A stretch of 64,000 nucleotides of DNA from Streptomyces tibetensis (GCF_007655005.1 NZ_SZVW01000029.1:56200-120199); one strand, 5' to 3'; counted from the first letter of the stretch, positions 25,364-35,266 are shown. Translations and numbers: made by a program. The notes: generated by a model not told the origin, from the sequence alone.

Positions 25364-26290
25364 TCACTGCGCCCAGGAAGGGCGCCACGTCCTGCCCTCT
25401 GCGAGCCCGGGCTGTGCCGCCAGGTGGGCGCGCAGGGCCGTCAGGCCCGGGTGGGGGTTGTCCGTACGCCAGAGCAGGGAGTGCGGGTAGACCGGGGTCG
25501 GGTCGCGCAGCGGGACGAGGCGCAGGTCGTGGTCGGTCGGCCAGACCAGCGGGGTGCGTTCGCTGAGGAACGTCGCCAGGGTCGGGGAGTCCGCGACGGT
25601 GTCGAGGAGGGCCTCGACACCGAAGTTGGGGCCGATGGTGTCGATGGCCGGGCCGAAGGTGGCGGCGAGTTCGTCGTAGTAGGCGGCCCACTCCGTGCCG
25701 GGCTCGTTGCCCGGCATCCAGATGCGGTGTCCGGCGAGCTGCGCCGGCGTCACCCACTCGGCCCGGGCGAACTCGTGGTCGGGGCCGACGCACAGCCGGA
25801 GCGGCTCGTCGAGGACCGGGGTCGCCGTGATGCCGTCGGGGAGCGGATGCCCGGGCATGGTGACGGCCCGGAACGTGGCGTCGACGGCCCCGTCCCGCAC
25901 GGCGGCGACCGCCGCGTCGACTCCGAACAGGGTGACGACGTCCAGCCTGATCTCCGGGTGCGCCCGGTGGAAGTCCCGTACCAGTCCCGCCGTGGCGGCC
26001 CGGCGCCCCACGACGTCGACCCGCAGCACCCGGTCGCCGGGCCGTACGGCGGCCACCGCCCGTTCCTCCGCCTGGAGAAGGGCGCGGGCGTGCGGCAGGA
26101 GCGCCTGCCCGTCGATGGTGAGCTCCGCCCCGCGCGGTGTGCGGACCAGCAGCCGCACCCCGAGGTCCTTCTCCAGCGCGGCGATCCGCTTGGACACGGC
26201 CTGCTGGGTGAGGGCCAGGTCCACGGCGGCCTTCTGAAACTGCCCGGAGTCGGCGATCGCGACGAAGGCGCGTACGGCTTTGAGGTCCAC
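25364..26290 (-). CDS. LysR-family transcriptional regulator
   Basis: The 308-residue protein starts with a LysR helix-turn-helix (DLKAVRAFVAIADSGQFQKA, LTQQAVSKRIAALEKDLG). A substrate-binding domain with two Rossmann-like halves follows. No divergent target gene is present, so it probably controls itself and distant genes. The GTG start has no ribosome-binding site but coincides with the predicted transcription start, so its mRNA may be leaderless. The ligand is unknown. Confidence 0.87.
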   Translation of the reverse strand: MDLKAVRAFVAIADSGQFQKAAVDLALTQQAVSKRIAALEKDLGVRLLVRTPRGAELTIDGQALLPHARALLQAEERAVAAVRPGDRVLRVDVVGRRAATAGLVRDFHRAHPEIRLDVVTLFGVDAAVAAVRDGAVDATFRAVTMPGHPLPDGITATPVLDEPLRLCVGPDHEFARAEWVTPAQLAGHRIWMPGNEPGTEWAAYYDELAATFGPAIDTIGPNFGVEALLDTVADSPTLATFLSERTPLVWPTDHDLRLVPLRDPTPVYPHSLLWRTDNPHPGLTALRAHLAAQPGLAEGRTWRPSWAQ

Positions 26291-26296
26291 AGGGGC

Positions 26297-26325
26297 AGAC
26301 TAGTCACACAACCGTTGGTTGTCGG
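26297..26325 (-). promoter_or_regulatory. LysR promoter with overlapping palindromic operator
   Basis: Reading leftwards, CCGACA (26325-26320) and TAGTCT (26302-26297) are 17 bases apart. The perfect inverted repeat ACAACC-GTT-GGTTGT at 26308-26322 lies in the spacer and fits the T-N11-A type of LysR site. Autorepression is the simplest reading. Confidence 0.5.
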
Positions 26326-26477
26326 AATGCCCCCGACCGGGAGGCGACGGGGCTTGCTGGGCCGATCGGGGCGTTCTCGGGAAGCGCGGCGGAGATCGGG
26401 CAGGCGTTCGGGCCGGCGATAACGGCTCCCAAGGACGGATGCGGCCGTCTGCACAACCACTCGATGTGCCCCGGCGT

Positions 26478-27104
26478 CTAGAGCCGCACCCGCCGCCGCA
26501 GAGGTTCGATCGCGCACACCACACCCAGGAGCACGGCCCCGCCCAGCACCAACCCCCACCGCTCGTGCGCCGCCGCCCATCGCTCGTCCTCCACCGGCAC
26601 GAACAGGGCCCAGCGGCCGGGCCAGAACAGCATGGCCAGGACGGCCGTGGTCAACAGCGCGCCCGTGACCGGCCGTCCGGGCCGGGTGACCTCACTGAAG
26701 CGCACCGCCGCCGCGGCTCCGGCCACCGCCAGGACGAAGGCCGCCCCCGCCTCCAGCGTGATGTCGGCGACCGGGGGCCGTACCTCCGGCGGCACGAGCA
26801 GCAGGGCCACCGTCCACCAGGCCGCGGCGGCCGGGACGACGAGGACCGTCCGCAGGGCGACACGGACCGGGCGCCGGGTCGGCACGGTGGACGTGGTGTG
26901 CCGGGCCGGGTCGTCCAGGAGGAAGGCCAAGCCCACCGCGAAGGCGAGGATCGCGGCCCGCAGCAGGTACAGGGAGAGGCGTTCGGCCGTCTCGCCGGTC
27001 CGGGTCAGCGCCGCGAGCAGCAGTCCCGCAGCCCCGGCCGCGCCGATGCCGCGCCACGGCACCGTCCGGTGGACGGGCAGCACCAGCTGCCGGTTCAGGA
27101 ACAC
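26478..27104 (-). CDS. Membrane protein, last gene of the sigma2/ABC operon
   Basis: A 208-residue protein with about six hydrophobic helices and no catalytic motif. GGAGGA precedes its GTG start, and it overlaps the upstream permease gene by 10 bases. It therefore belongs to the ABC-transporter operon and is probably a second membrane component or accessory. I do not recognise the family. Confidence 0.7.
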   Translation of the reverse strand: MFLNRQLVLPVHRTVPWRGIGAAGAAGLLLAALTRTGETAERLSLYLLRAAILAFAVGLAFLLDDPARHTTSTVPTRRPVRVALRTVLVVPAAAAWWTVALLLVPPEVRPPVADITLEAGAAFVLAVAGAAAAVRFSEVTRPGRPVTGALLTTAVLAMLFWPGRWALFVPVEDERWAAAHERWGLVLGGAVLLGVVCAIEPLRRRVRL

Positions 27105-28605
27105 TTGTCCTCCCCCTCGGGCGCGGGCAGGTCCAGCAGCTCGGCGGCCCGGGCCGCGGTGACCTTCGGTGCGGTCAGTTCGCCCCAGTGGTCCTTGACG
27201 CGTGCGCCGGCCTCATCGCGGGGCAGGTCGAGCAGGGCGCGCAGCACCTCGGTCTGGGCCTCGGTCATGTACAGCCCGTGCGTGGGCTGGAGCACGTAGG
27301 CGGAGCCGGTGACGCTGTCGTCGAGGCGGACGCGGCGCAGCGCGTCGAGCGGGTCGGACTCCCAGCCCACGGCCAGCCACATCAGGGGGACGATGCGACC
27401 GTCGCAGATCGAGTTCGCGGCCTTCTCGTCACCCGCGATCAGCACACCCGCCGCGGCCGCGGCGAACTCGGGGACGCGGTTGCCGCCCCACTGGGTGCCC
27501 ACCGTCACCTCGTGCGGACGCTCCAGCGGGGCCAGAGCGGCATCACCGGAGAGGCCGTAGCGCGCGTCGATCCGTTGCCGTACGACGAGGTCCTGCTCGT
27601 GGGCGCTGCCCCCGGCCAGGGACCGGACCCGGTCCACCACCCCGGCCCAGTCCGCGCCCCGTGGCCCCCACTCGGGGAACGCGCAGTACGTCGATCCGTC
27701 CCGCCGGAGACAGGTCTGCACCTGCTCGGGGTGCAGCGTGGCGCGTTCGCGCGCCTTGACCAGTCCGGGGGATTCGCCCGCCGACTGGGCCACTCCGCCG
27801 ACCAGCGTCATGGCGAGCGCTCCGGCGGCACCGGCCATGACGACCGGCTTGCGGCCACCGGCGACCAGGATCGCCACCAGGCCCAGCAACAGGGCCAGTC
27901 CGGCGAGGTACAGGGCGTGCCAGGCGGCGGGCCGGCCCATCAGGTCGGACGGCAGGGTGTTGCTGGAGGCCTCGACGACGGCCGGCAGCAGCCAGCGGGT
28001 CGCGTCGTCGCTCGTGCCCCAGAAGAAGGCGAACAGGAAGAGTCCGAACACGACCAGCAGCGGGGCGGCGATGGCCGACCTCACCAGCCCGGCCAGGAGC
28101 AGTCCGGCCGTCCCGAACAGCAGCACCGTCAGCGGCCCGACGAGCAGTTCGCTCACCGACCCGTGCCCGATCGCGGCGGGCCGCAGCGCCTCCCGGCCGA
28201 ACTGCCCGGCCACGCACACGGCGGTGAGCAGGGCCGCGGCCACGACCGACAGCCCGTGGGCGGCCGTACGGCGCCACTGCGGGAGCACCAGCACCGCGAA
28301 GTGCCGCTCCGTGCCGTGCCGTCGGGAGCGCAGCGCGGCCTGGTTGACGGACAGCAGGACCGCGAGGCCGACGAGCATCGGCGCGCTCTGGGTGGCCCGG
28401 TCGGCGTCCTGGAGGGCCGGGTAGTCGCCCCAGGCCTTTCCGGCGCGCCACAGGGTCCAGCCGAGGTACACGGCGAAGGCGAGGAGCACCGGGATCCGGG
28501 TCAGCAGCCGGCGGGACTCGAACAGGGCCAGGGCGAGCACGGCCTTGAAGGACCCGCCGGGCGCGTTCCGTATCGCGGACGTGACGGGCTTCTCCACGAG
28601 CGTGG

Positions 28606-28609
<4 letters not shown>
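27095..28609 (-). CDS. ABC-2 type transporter membrane protein
   Basis: The 504-residue protein has an N-terminal membrane region of about eight helices and a C-terminal soluble region of about 180 residues. The latter has three cysteines (TCLRRDGSTYCAF and SICDGR), possibly outside the membrane. GTG 28609 overlaps the stop of the ATPase gene (GTGA) and GGAGGTGGC precedes it. With that ATPase it should form an exporter; the cargo is unknown. Confidence 0.78.
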
Positions 28610-29462
<853 letters not shown>

Positions 29463-29466
<4 letters not shown>

Positions 29467-30005
29467 ACGGCACGTCCCTGGAAGAGGTCGAATCGGTCAC
29501 GAAGCAGGAAGAGCAGCCCGGCGGCGAGCGCGGCGACCGCCGCCGCCACGCCCTGCCCGGCCACGGTGAACGGCGCGAGCGGTACGTCCGCCCCGGCCCG
29601 CAGCACGTCGGCCGTCAGCAGCAGCCCGGCCCATGCCCCGCCCACCAGGGACGGTGCGAGTACCGGGCCGAGACGGGGCATCAGCGCGAGTCCGGTCGCG
29701 GTCAGCAGCCGCCCCCGCGCCCCGTCGCCCCGCAGCGCGTCCACCAGCCGCCGCGAGGCGATGCGCCACAGCCACCCGGCCGCGTCCGGGGAGTGGCCCT
29801 CCTGCCGGTGGCGGGCCGTGCCCCGCCACACCGCGAGGAACGTCTCCTGCACCACGTCGTCGACGACTCCGGGATCGGCGCACCGCCCCCGCAACCGGGC
29901 CCGGAGCCAGGGCGCGTAGCGCCGGTACAGCTCCCCGAAGGCACGCCGGTCGACGTCCACGGCTACGGCCCGCAGCAGCTCCCCGTCGCTTCTCGTATCG
30001 CTCAC
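29463..30005 (-). CDS. Sigma-70 region 2 fused to transmembrane helices
   Basis: Residues 1-95 match region 2 of ECF sigma factors (RAFGELYRRYAPWLRARL, VDDVVQETFLAVWRGT, GWLWRIASRRLVDALRG). Region 4, needed to bind the -35 element, is absent. Instead residues 100-170 form two or three hydrophobic helices. It could be a sigma factor lacking region 4, an anti-sigma-like decoy, or a membrane-tethered regulator of the ABC operon that it leads. GAGGAG sits close to the GTG start. A frameshift that removed region 4 is possible, but no region 4 sequence was seen in other frames. Confidence 0.7.
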
Positions 30006-30256
30006 GTCTCCTCATCGGACGGCCCGGCCCGAACGGTTCACTTGTTTCTTGCGAGGATCCTCCGGCGTTTCCGCCGGGGAGGGCTCGGAGGCGGAGCGCC
30101 CGTGTCGCTGTCCGATGTTCGATGGTGGTGCAAACGTGCATGCCCACTGTCGCTGGTGGGGGTGGTGGCTGCGGGATCGGGGGACGTGCGTGCGGTGATC
30201 GTACGTATGGTCCTGTGCGGGGTTCGGGTCGTCTTGTCGTTGCGGGAGGGGGCGGG

Positions 30257-31524
30257 ATGGCGCAAGTGGGGTCGGCCGCGGAGGCGGTCGGACATGCCCG
30301 CTACACCTTCCGGCTGCGTGTGTCCTCGACCGCCCGCAGGGCGCTGGTGACGGAGTGGGACCGGTGCCGGTGACTGTGGAACGAGGGTGTGGCCAAGTCG
30401 AAGGCGGTGTATCTGCACAACCGTGCGACGGGGGAGAAACGGACGTGCGGCCCGGCGCAGCTCGACCGGATGCTGACCGAGGCCCGGAAGACCATTCCGT
30501 GGCTGCGAGAGGGCTCCTCGGTTGTCCAGCAACAGGTCATCCGCGACTTCGGCCGCTCCCGCACCAAAGCGCACAAGGACATCAAAGAGCGACTGCCCAT
30601 GTCCCGCCGGGCGGGGATGCCCACGCACAAGAAGAAGCGTGAAGCACTACCGACCCTGAACTACACCCGGCGCGGGTTCCGTCTGAAGGGCGGCCGTCTG
30701 TGTCTGGCGGGCGGGGTCGTGGTGGGGGTGGTGTGGTCGCGGGCACTGCCCGCTGAGCCGTCCTCGGTGCGTGTGTACCAGGACAGCCTGGGGCACTGGT
30801 ACGGCTCGTTCGTCGTACCCCCCGAGGTGCAGCCGCTGCCGCCGACGGGTCGTGTGCTCGGTGTCGACTGGGGCGTGACGCAGGCCGCGACCACCACCTC
30901 CGACGCCCACGACCTGCCGCACCCCGAACACGGCAGGAAGGCGAGCAAGAAGCTGACCCGGTATGACCGGATGATGTCCCGCCGCCGGCCTAAGAAGGGC
31001 CAATCGGCATCAAATGGCTACCGCGAGGCGAAGAAGCTGCGGGCCAAGGCATACAAGAAGGTCGCCCGGCAGCGCCAGGACACCGGCCGCAAGTGGGCCA
31101 AGAAGGTGGTCCGCGACCACGACGCCGTCGCCGTCGCCGTGGAGGACTTCAAGCCCAAGTTCCTCGCCAGGAGCACGATGGCCCGCAAGGCCGCGGACGC
31201 CGCCATCGGCGCCACCAAGGCCGCTCTGCTGGAGATGGGCCGCAAGCACGGGCGGGACGTCCGCCTGGTCCACCCCGCGCACACCACAACGGACTGCGCC
31301 AACTGCATGACGAGAGCCAAGCATGCTTCCCCAAGCTCTCGGCTGCGCTCGAGCAGGGGAGACCCCATTCGCTGGGTGAGCGCACCTACACGTGCACCGC
31401 ATGCGGAGCCGTGTCCCCCAGGGACAAGAACTCCGCACGCGTGATGCTCCTCCGGGCTGGTCTCAACCCGGCTGGCGCCGATGGCGCAAGACCCCCTGGA
31501 GCGCAGCTTCAGGGGGCGGCCTGA
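30257..31524 (+). pseudogene. tnpB: Broken TnpB (IS200/IS605-IS1341 type)
   Basis: From ATG 30257, after a GGAGGGGG ribosome-binding site, the frame reads TnpB residues up to an in-frame TGA at 30371-30373. A tryptophan is expected at that position (CRW-LWNEG). Coding resumes with KSKAVYLHN and contains RuvC residues D in LGVDWGVT and E in AVEDFKPKF. After the first zinc-finger pair (DCANC) a 44-base insertion shifts the frame, and the second pair (TCTAC) continues in another frame to 31524. TnpB is an RNA-guided nuclease of insertion sequences. No TnpA gene is present. It sits between two divergent ABC operons. Confidence 0.82.
31325..31368. repeat. 44-base palindromic insertion inside the TnpB zinc finger
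   Basis: The segment from GCTTCCCCAAGCTCTCGG to GGGGAGACCCCAT interrupts the reading AKH-SLGERTYTC. Removing exactly these 44 bases restores the frame, and CAT is present at both edges. It is an imperfect hairpin (CCCC/GGGG and GCTC/GAGC arms). I recall near-identical sequences scattered in Streptomyces genomes, which suggests a small mobile palindrome. Confidence 0.7.
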
Positions 31525-31585
31525 GCCAGGAATCCCCTCCCTTCAGAGGGAGGGGAGGATTCAAGAAAGCACGCTTGACTTTCCC
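31450..31585 (+). ncRNA. Possible TnpB right-end omega RNA with guide
   Basis: The element's right end has a strong hairpin, CCCCTCCC (31534-31541) with GGGAGGGG (31548-31555), extended by GAAT/ATTC. In IS605-type elements the RNA guide scaffold spans the 3' end of tnpB and this terminal hairpin. The guide is the flanking DNA, here starting after about 31564. The boundaries are estimates. Confidence 0.4.
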
Positions 31586-31593
31586 CACCCCCT

Positions 31594-31635
31594 TGCACCA
31601 CCCTTTCACTACTCAATTAGTGAAAGGGTGGTGCA
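31594..31635 (+). promoter_or_regulatory. Perfect 18-base inverted repeat, GntR/YtrA operator
   Basis: TGCACCACCCTTTCACTA (31594-31611) and its exact complement (31618-31635) flank CTCAAT, ending 3 bases before the GntR start codon. A TTGCAC hexamer at 31593 and ATTAGT at 31616 could form the promoter inside it. This is the expected site for autorepression by the GntR protein. Confidence 0.72.
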
Positions 31636-31638
31636 GGA

Positions 31639-32031
31639 GTGGTCGAGTACCGCATCGACCGGCGCAGCGGCGTCGCCACCTACGTCCAGATCGTCCAGCA
31701 GACCAAACAGGCCCTGCGCCTGGGCCTGCTGGAGCCGGGCGACAAGCTCCCGACGGCCCGTGAGGTGGTGGAGGCCACCGCCATCAACCCGAACACGGTC
31801 CTCAAGGCCTACCGGGAGCTGGAGCGCGAGGGCCTGGTCGAGGCCCGCCGCGGACTGGGCACGTTCGTCCGCAAGGCCCTGAGCACCGCCCCCGCCGACT
31901 CCCCACTGCGCGCCGATCTGGACGCATGGGCGGTCCGGGCCCGCGAGGCCGGCCTGGAGCGCGAGGACGTGGCCGCCCTCTTCACTTCCGTACTCGACGC
32001 GCATTTCGCAGACTTCAAGGGGGACGCATGA
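31639..32031 (+). CDS. GntR-family (YtrA subfamily) repressor
   Basis: The 130-residue protein has a GntR winged helix (YVQIVQQTKQALRLGLLEPG, LPTAREVVEATAINPNTVLK). A short C-terminal region without a large effector domain marks the YtrA subfamily, which usually controls an adjacent ABC transporter and responds to envelope stress or antibiotics. It overlaps the ATPase gene by 4 bases (ATGA), so it is the first gene of that transporter operon. The palindrome at 31594-31635 is its likely operator. Confidence 0.87.
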   Translation: MVEYRIDRRSGVATYVQIVQQTKQALRLGLLEPGDKLPTAREVVEATAINPNTVLKAYRELEREGLVEARRGLGTFVRKALSTAPADSPLRADLDAWAVRAREAGLEREDVAALFTSVLDAHFADFKGDA

Positions 32032-32912
32032 CCGACACCGCCATCGAGGCGGCCGGACTGGGCAGGAGGTTCGGGCGACGCCGCGCCCCGGCCCTGGACG
32101 GCTGTGCCTTCCGGCTCCCCGCGGGCCGCGTCTGCGCCCTCACCGGCCCGAACGGCGCCGGCAAGTCCACCCTGCTCGCCCTTGCGGCCGGGCTGCTCCG
32201 CCCCACCGAGGGCACCGTCACCGTGCTCGGCACGACCCCGGCCGCGGCCCGTGAGCGCCTCGCCTACGTCGCCCAGAACAAGCCCCTGTATCCCCAGCTC
32301 ACGATCGCCGGGACGCTGCGGCTGGGCCGCGACCTCAACCCCCGGCGCTGGGACGCCCAGGTCGCCGAGCGGATCGTCGCGGAGGGCGACCTCGACCCCG
32401 ACACGAAGATCCGGGCGCTCTCCGGCGGCCAGCGCACCCGCGTCGCGCTCGCCCTGGCCCTCGGCAAACGCCCCGAACTGCTGCTGCTGGACGAGCCGAT
32501 GGCCGACCTCGACCCGCTCGCCCGGCACCAGCTGACGGCCACGCTCATGGCCGACGCGGCCGACCACGGCACCACGGTTGTCATGTCCTCGCACGTCGTC
32601 GCGGAGCTGGAGGGCTCCTGCGACCACCTGCTGCTGCTCGGCTCGGGCCGCGTCCGGCTCGCCGGGCCGCTCGACGACCTGCTCGCCGCGCACACCCTGA
32701 TCACGGGCCGGGCGGGCGAGGCCCTCGACCCGCACACGGTGGTCGAGTCGCGCACCACCGGCCGCCAACTGACCGCCCTGGTCCGGCCGGAGGGCCACCT
32801 CGGCGACGGGTTCCAGAGCGACCGACCCTCCCTGGAGGAAGTCGTCCTGGCCCACCTGCGCTCGCCGGACGCCCCGCCGCTGCTGCTCGACGCGCGGGAG
32901 GCCGCCGTATGA
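32028..32912 (+). CDS. ABC transporter ATPase (YtrB-like)
   Basis: The 294-residue protein has Walker A GPNGAGKST, signature LSGGQRTRV, Walker B LLLLDEPMADLDP and switch histidine in SSHVVAEL. AAGGGGGA precedes the ATG. It powers the two permeases encoded downstream. A C-terminal domain of about 80 residues follows the ATPase core. Confidence 0.9.
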   Translation: MTDTAIEAAGLGRRFGRRRAPALDGCAFRLPAGRVCALTGPNGAGKSTLLALAAGLLRPTEGTVTVLGTTPAAARERLAYVAQNKPLYPQLTIAGTLRLGRDLNPRRWDAQVAERIVAEGDLDPDTKIRALSGGQRTRVALALALGKRPELLLLDEPMADLDPLARHQLTATLMADAADHGTTVVMSSHVVAELEGSCDHLLLLGSGRVRLAGPLDDLLAAHTLITGRAGEALDPHTVVESRTTGRQLTALVRPEGHLGDGFQSDRPSLEEVVLAHLRSPDAPPLLLDAREAAV

Positions 32913-33913
32913 CCGCCCTCACCGCGGCGACCCCACCCGCCGTCGTCCGGCACATCTCGCCGTCGCGCGGCCTGGTCCTGGCCATGCTCCGGCTGCACCG
33001 CACGGCGCTGCTCTTCTGGGTGGGGCTGGTGGTGGTGGCCGCCGGGGCGCTGCTGTGGGCGATGGGCCCTGGTGCGGACGCCGCCTGGGCCGAGTACACG
33101 GACATGGGCTGCGACCTGTCCCGCCCGAACCTGGGCTGCGACTTCCCCGGCCCCGCGAACAGCCGGTACGAGACCGCCGTGGCGGTCGCGAGCGGCCTCG
33201 TCAGGCTCCTCCCGCTGCTCACCGGCGCCTGGGCGGGCGGCGCCCTCATCGCCCGCGAGCTGGAGAACGGCACCGCCCAGCTCGCCTGGACCCAGTCGGC
33301 CGGCCCGGCCCGCTGGCTGGCCGCCAAGCTCGCGGTCCCGGCCCTGCTGCTCGTGACAGGCACGCTCACGCTGACGTTGCTGCACCGCATGCTGTGGTCG
33401 TCGGACCAAGCCCTGATCAGCGTGGGCTGGCGCGCGTGGCACGACGACGGCATCTTCGAGATCAACGGCACCATCGCCGCAGCCCAGGCCCTCGCCGCCC
33501 TGGCCCTCGGCGTCCTGGTGGGGTTGCTGCTGCGCCGATCGCTGTCCGCCCTCGGCGTCGCGGTCCTGGCCCTCGTGTCACTCGTCTACGTCGTCGGCGA
33601 ACTGCGCCCGCACCTGTGGCCGGTGAAGACGGTCGTGACGGGCCTGGACGACGCCACCGCCGGCTCCGACGGCATGATCGCCGAGACCGGCGCCCTGACC
33701 GCCTCCGGTGCCCGTGTCCCGATCCCGTCGTGCTCGGGGGAGCCCGGCTGCGAGGCCAGAATCGGCATCACCCACTACTACGCCGACTATCACCCGGCCT
33801 CCCACTTCTGGCCCCTCCAGCTCATGGAGACCGGCCTCCTCCTCGCCGTCGCCGCCCTGGCCACCGCGACCGCCTTCGTCCTGCTGCGCCGCCGCACGGG
33901 AGCCGCCGTATGA
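32909..33913 (+). CDS. ABC-2 type permease 1
   Basis: The 334-residue protein has about six membrane helices and an extracytoplasmic loop with cysteines (MGCDLSRPNLGCDF, CSGEPGCE). It contains the motif ARELENGTAQLAWTQS, shared almost exactly with permease 2, so the two genes arose by duplication. It overlaps the ATPase gene by 4 bases. The last 14 codons lie in a 44-base tandem duplication that pushes the next gene downstream. Confidence 0.82.
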   Translation: MTALTAATPPAVVRHISPSRGLVLAMLRLHRTALLFWVGLVVVAAGALLWAMGPGADAAWAEYTDMGCDLSRPNLGCDFPGPANSRYETAVAVASGLVRLLPLLTGAWAGGALIARELENGTAQLAWTQSAGPARWLAAKLAVPALLLVTGTLTLTLLHRMLWSSDQALISVGWRAWHDDGIFEINGTIAAAQALAALALGVLVGLLLRRSLSALGVAVLALVSLVYVVGELRPHLWPVKTVVTGLDDATAGSDGMIAETGALTASGARVPIPSCSGEPGCEARIGITHYYADYHPASHFWPLQLMETGLLLAVAALATATAFVLLRRRTGAAV

Positions 33914-33956
33914 CCGCCTTCGTCCTGCTGCGCCGCCGCACGGGAGCCGCCGTATG
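33869..33956 (+). repeat. Perfect 44-base tandem duplication at the permease junction
   Basis: The 44 bases ending in GGGAGCCGCCGTATG occur twice in succession (33869-33912 and 33913-33956). In one copy the ATG overlaps the permease 1 stop (ATGA) and opens a 15-codon frame (MTAFVLLRRRTGAAV) that stops exactly at the permease 2 start, again as ATGA. A simple ATGA overlap between the two permeases must have existed before the duplication. Confidence 0.9.
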
Positions 33957-34880
33957 ACCGCCCTCACCGCGACGACCACCCCCGCCGCCCGCCCCGCCCT
34001 CCACCGGGGCGGCCTGCTGCGGGCGGTGCTGCGGACCCACCGCACCGCCCTGGCCCTGTCGCTGCTGGCCCTGGCCGCCGCGAGTGCCGCCCTGGTCTGG
34101 CTGCACTCCCTCGAGAACGAGGCCCGGGCAGGCGTGAGCGCCTGCGCCACGCCCCCCATGGACGGGCTCCCCTCCTGCGCGGCGGTCGAGGCGATCACCG
34201 TCGACCAGACGTACGCGAACGGCATCGCCTTCCTCGCCACCGCCCTGTCCTGGCTGATGTTCGCCGTGGCCGCCTGGGCGGGCGGCGCCCTCGTCGGCCG
34301 CGAGCTGGAGAGCGGCACAGCCCAGCTCGCCTGGACCCAGTCCGTCGGCCCCCTGCGCTGGCTGACCGCGAAACTGGCCGCCCCGGCCGCGCTGCTCACC
34401 GCAGGCACCGGCGCGCTCGTGCTGCTGAACGTCTGGGCGCGCGGGGAGGCCGACCCCGACCTGGTCGGCGACTGGTACTACCCGGACGCGTTCGTGTCGA
34501 CGGGCCCGGTGGCCGTGGCCTACGCCCTGGCCGGACTCGCCCTCGGCGCCCTCGCCGGACTGGTGTGGCGCCGGGCCCTGCCCGCCACGGGAGTGGCCCT
34601 CGCCGCCTCCCTGCTTCTCCACAGCCTCCTGGAACGGCACCGCGAGGACCTCTGGCCGACCGTCGGCCGCACCGCGCCCGGCAGCATCGAGCTGCCCCGC
34701 TCGGCCTTCCAGGTCACCTGGGACACCCCCGCCCCCCACGGCGTCCACATCAGCCACGCCACGTTCCACCCGCAGTCCCACTTCTGGCCGCTCCAGTACG
34801 TGGAGACCGGCCTGCTGCTGGCCGTGGCCGGCACCGCGACGGCCGCCGCCTTCCTCCTGCTGGCCCGCCGCCTCCCCTGA
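33954..34880 (+). CDS. ABC-2 type permease 2
   Basis: The 308-residue protein has about six helices, the shared motif GRELESGTAQLAWTQS and the ending HFWPLQYVETGLLLAVAGTA, which closely follows permease 1. It is probably the second half of the membrane channel. Its start codon is now coupled to permease 1 through a 15-codon mini-frame created by the tandem duplication. This could lower its translation relative to its partner. Confidence 0.82.
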   Translation: MTALTATTTPAARPALHRGGLLRAVLRTHRTALALSLLALAAASAALVWLHSLENEARAGVSACATPPMDGLPSCAAVEAITVDQTYANGIAFLATALSWLMFAVAAWAGGALVGRELESGTAQLAWTQSVGPLRWLTAKLAAPAALLTAGTGALVLLNVWARGEADPDLVGDWYYPDAFVSTGPVAVAYALAGLALGALAGLVWRRALPATGVALAASLLLHSLLERHREDLWPTVGRTAPGSIELPRSAFQVTWDTPAPHGVHISHATFHPQSHFWPLQYVETGLLLAVAGTATAAAFLLLARRLP

Positions 34881-35266
34881 ACCCGGTCCGCGCGTCCTTC
34901 CACGGGGGGATGGACGCGCGGCCCGCCCCTCGGGGACACTCCGTGGCGCCCACCGACGCCGGCACCGGGACAGTCCGTGCCCCACGGCGGCACAGAAAAG
35001 CGTCCACAGCCTGTGGGCAGCCGCCCCGGCCCCCTCACCCGGCCCTGTGGACGCCCGCGGGCCGCCCCCCGGTGTCCCGCACGTCATGTCTCCGTAACCA
35101 TCGATTCAGACGAGCTTGCGAAGCTCGGCCAATGAATCCCGCCGTGCCCGAGCCTCCCCCGTCCCGCGAGGGCCCCGAGGGAAACGGGAGCACTCATGTG
35201 ACGTCTTCGCTCCCGCCCGTGCTGTCCGACGCGCCCGTGATGCTCGCGGCGCGGAAGAATGGGTCC
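34881..35266 (+). other. Non-coding region upstream of ppk
   Basis: About 385 bases without a recognisable gene. A perfect inverted repeat GAGCTT-GCG-AAGCTC lies at 35112-35126, about 140 bases before the chosen start. An in-frame ATG at 35240 is an alternative ppk start. No convincing PHO box was seen here. Confidence 0.5.

Noticed and set aside
24598..25566. Open frames of 110-320 codons within and across the inverted repeat
   Set aside because: They mirror each other because the DNA is an inverted repeat, and no ribosome-binding site or recognisable domain is present. The longer one runs into the LysR gene on the opposite strand.
30059..30081. Hairpin CCGGCG-TTTC-CGCCGG as left end of the TnpB element
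   Set aside because: It fits equally well as a structure in the leader of the sigma2 operon, and no insertion boundary or target motif could be identified.
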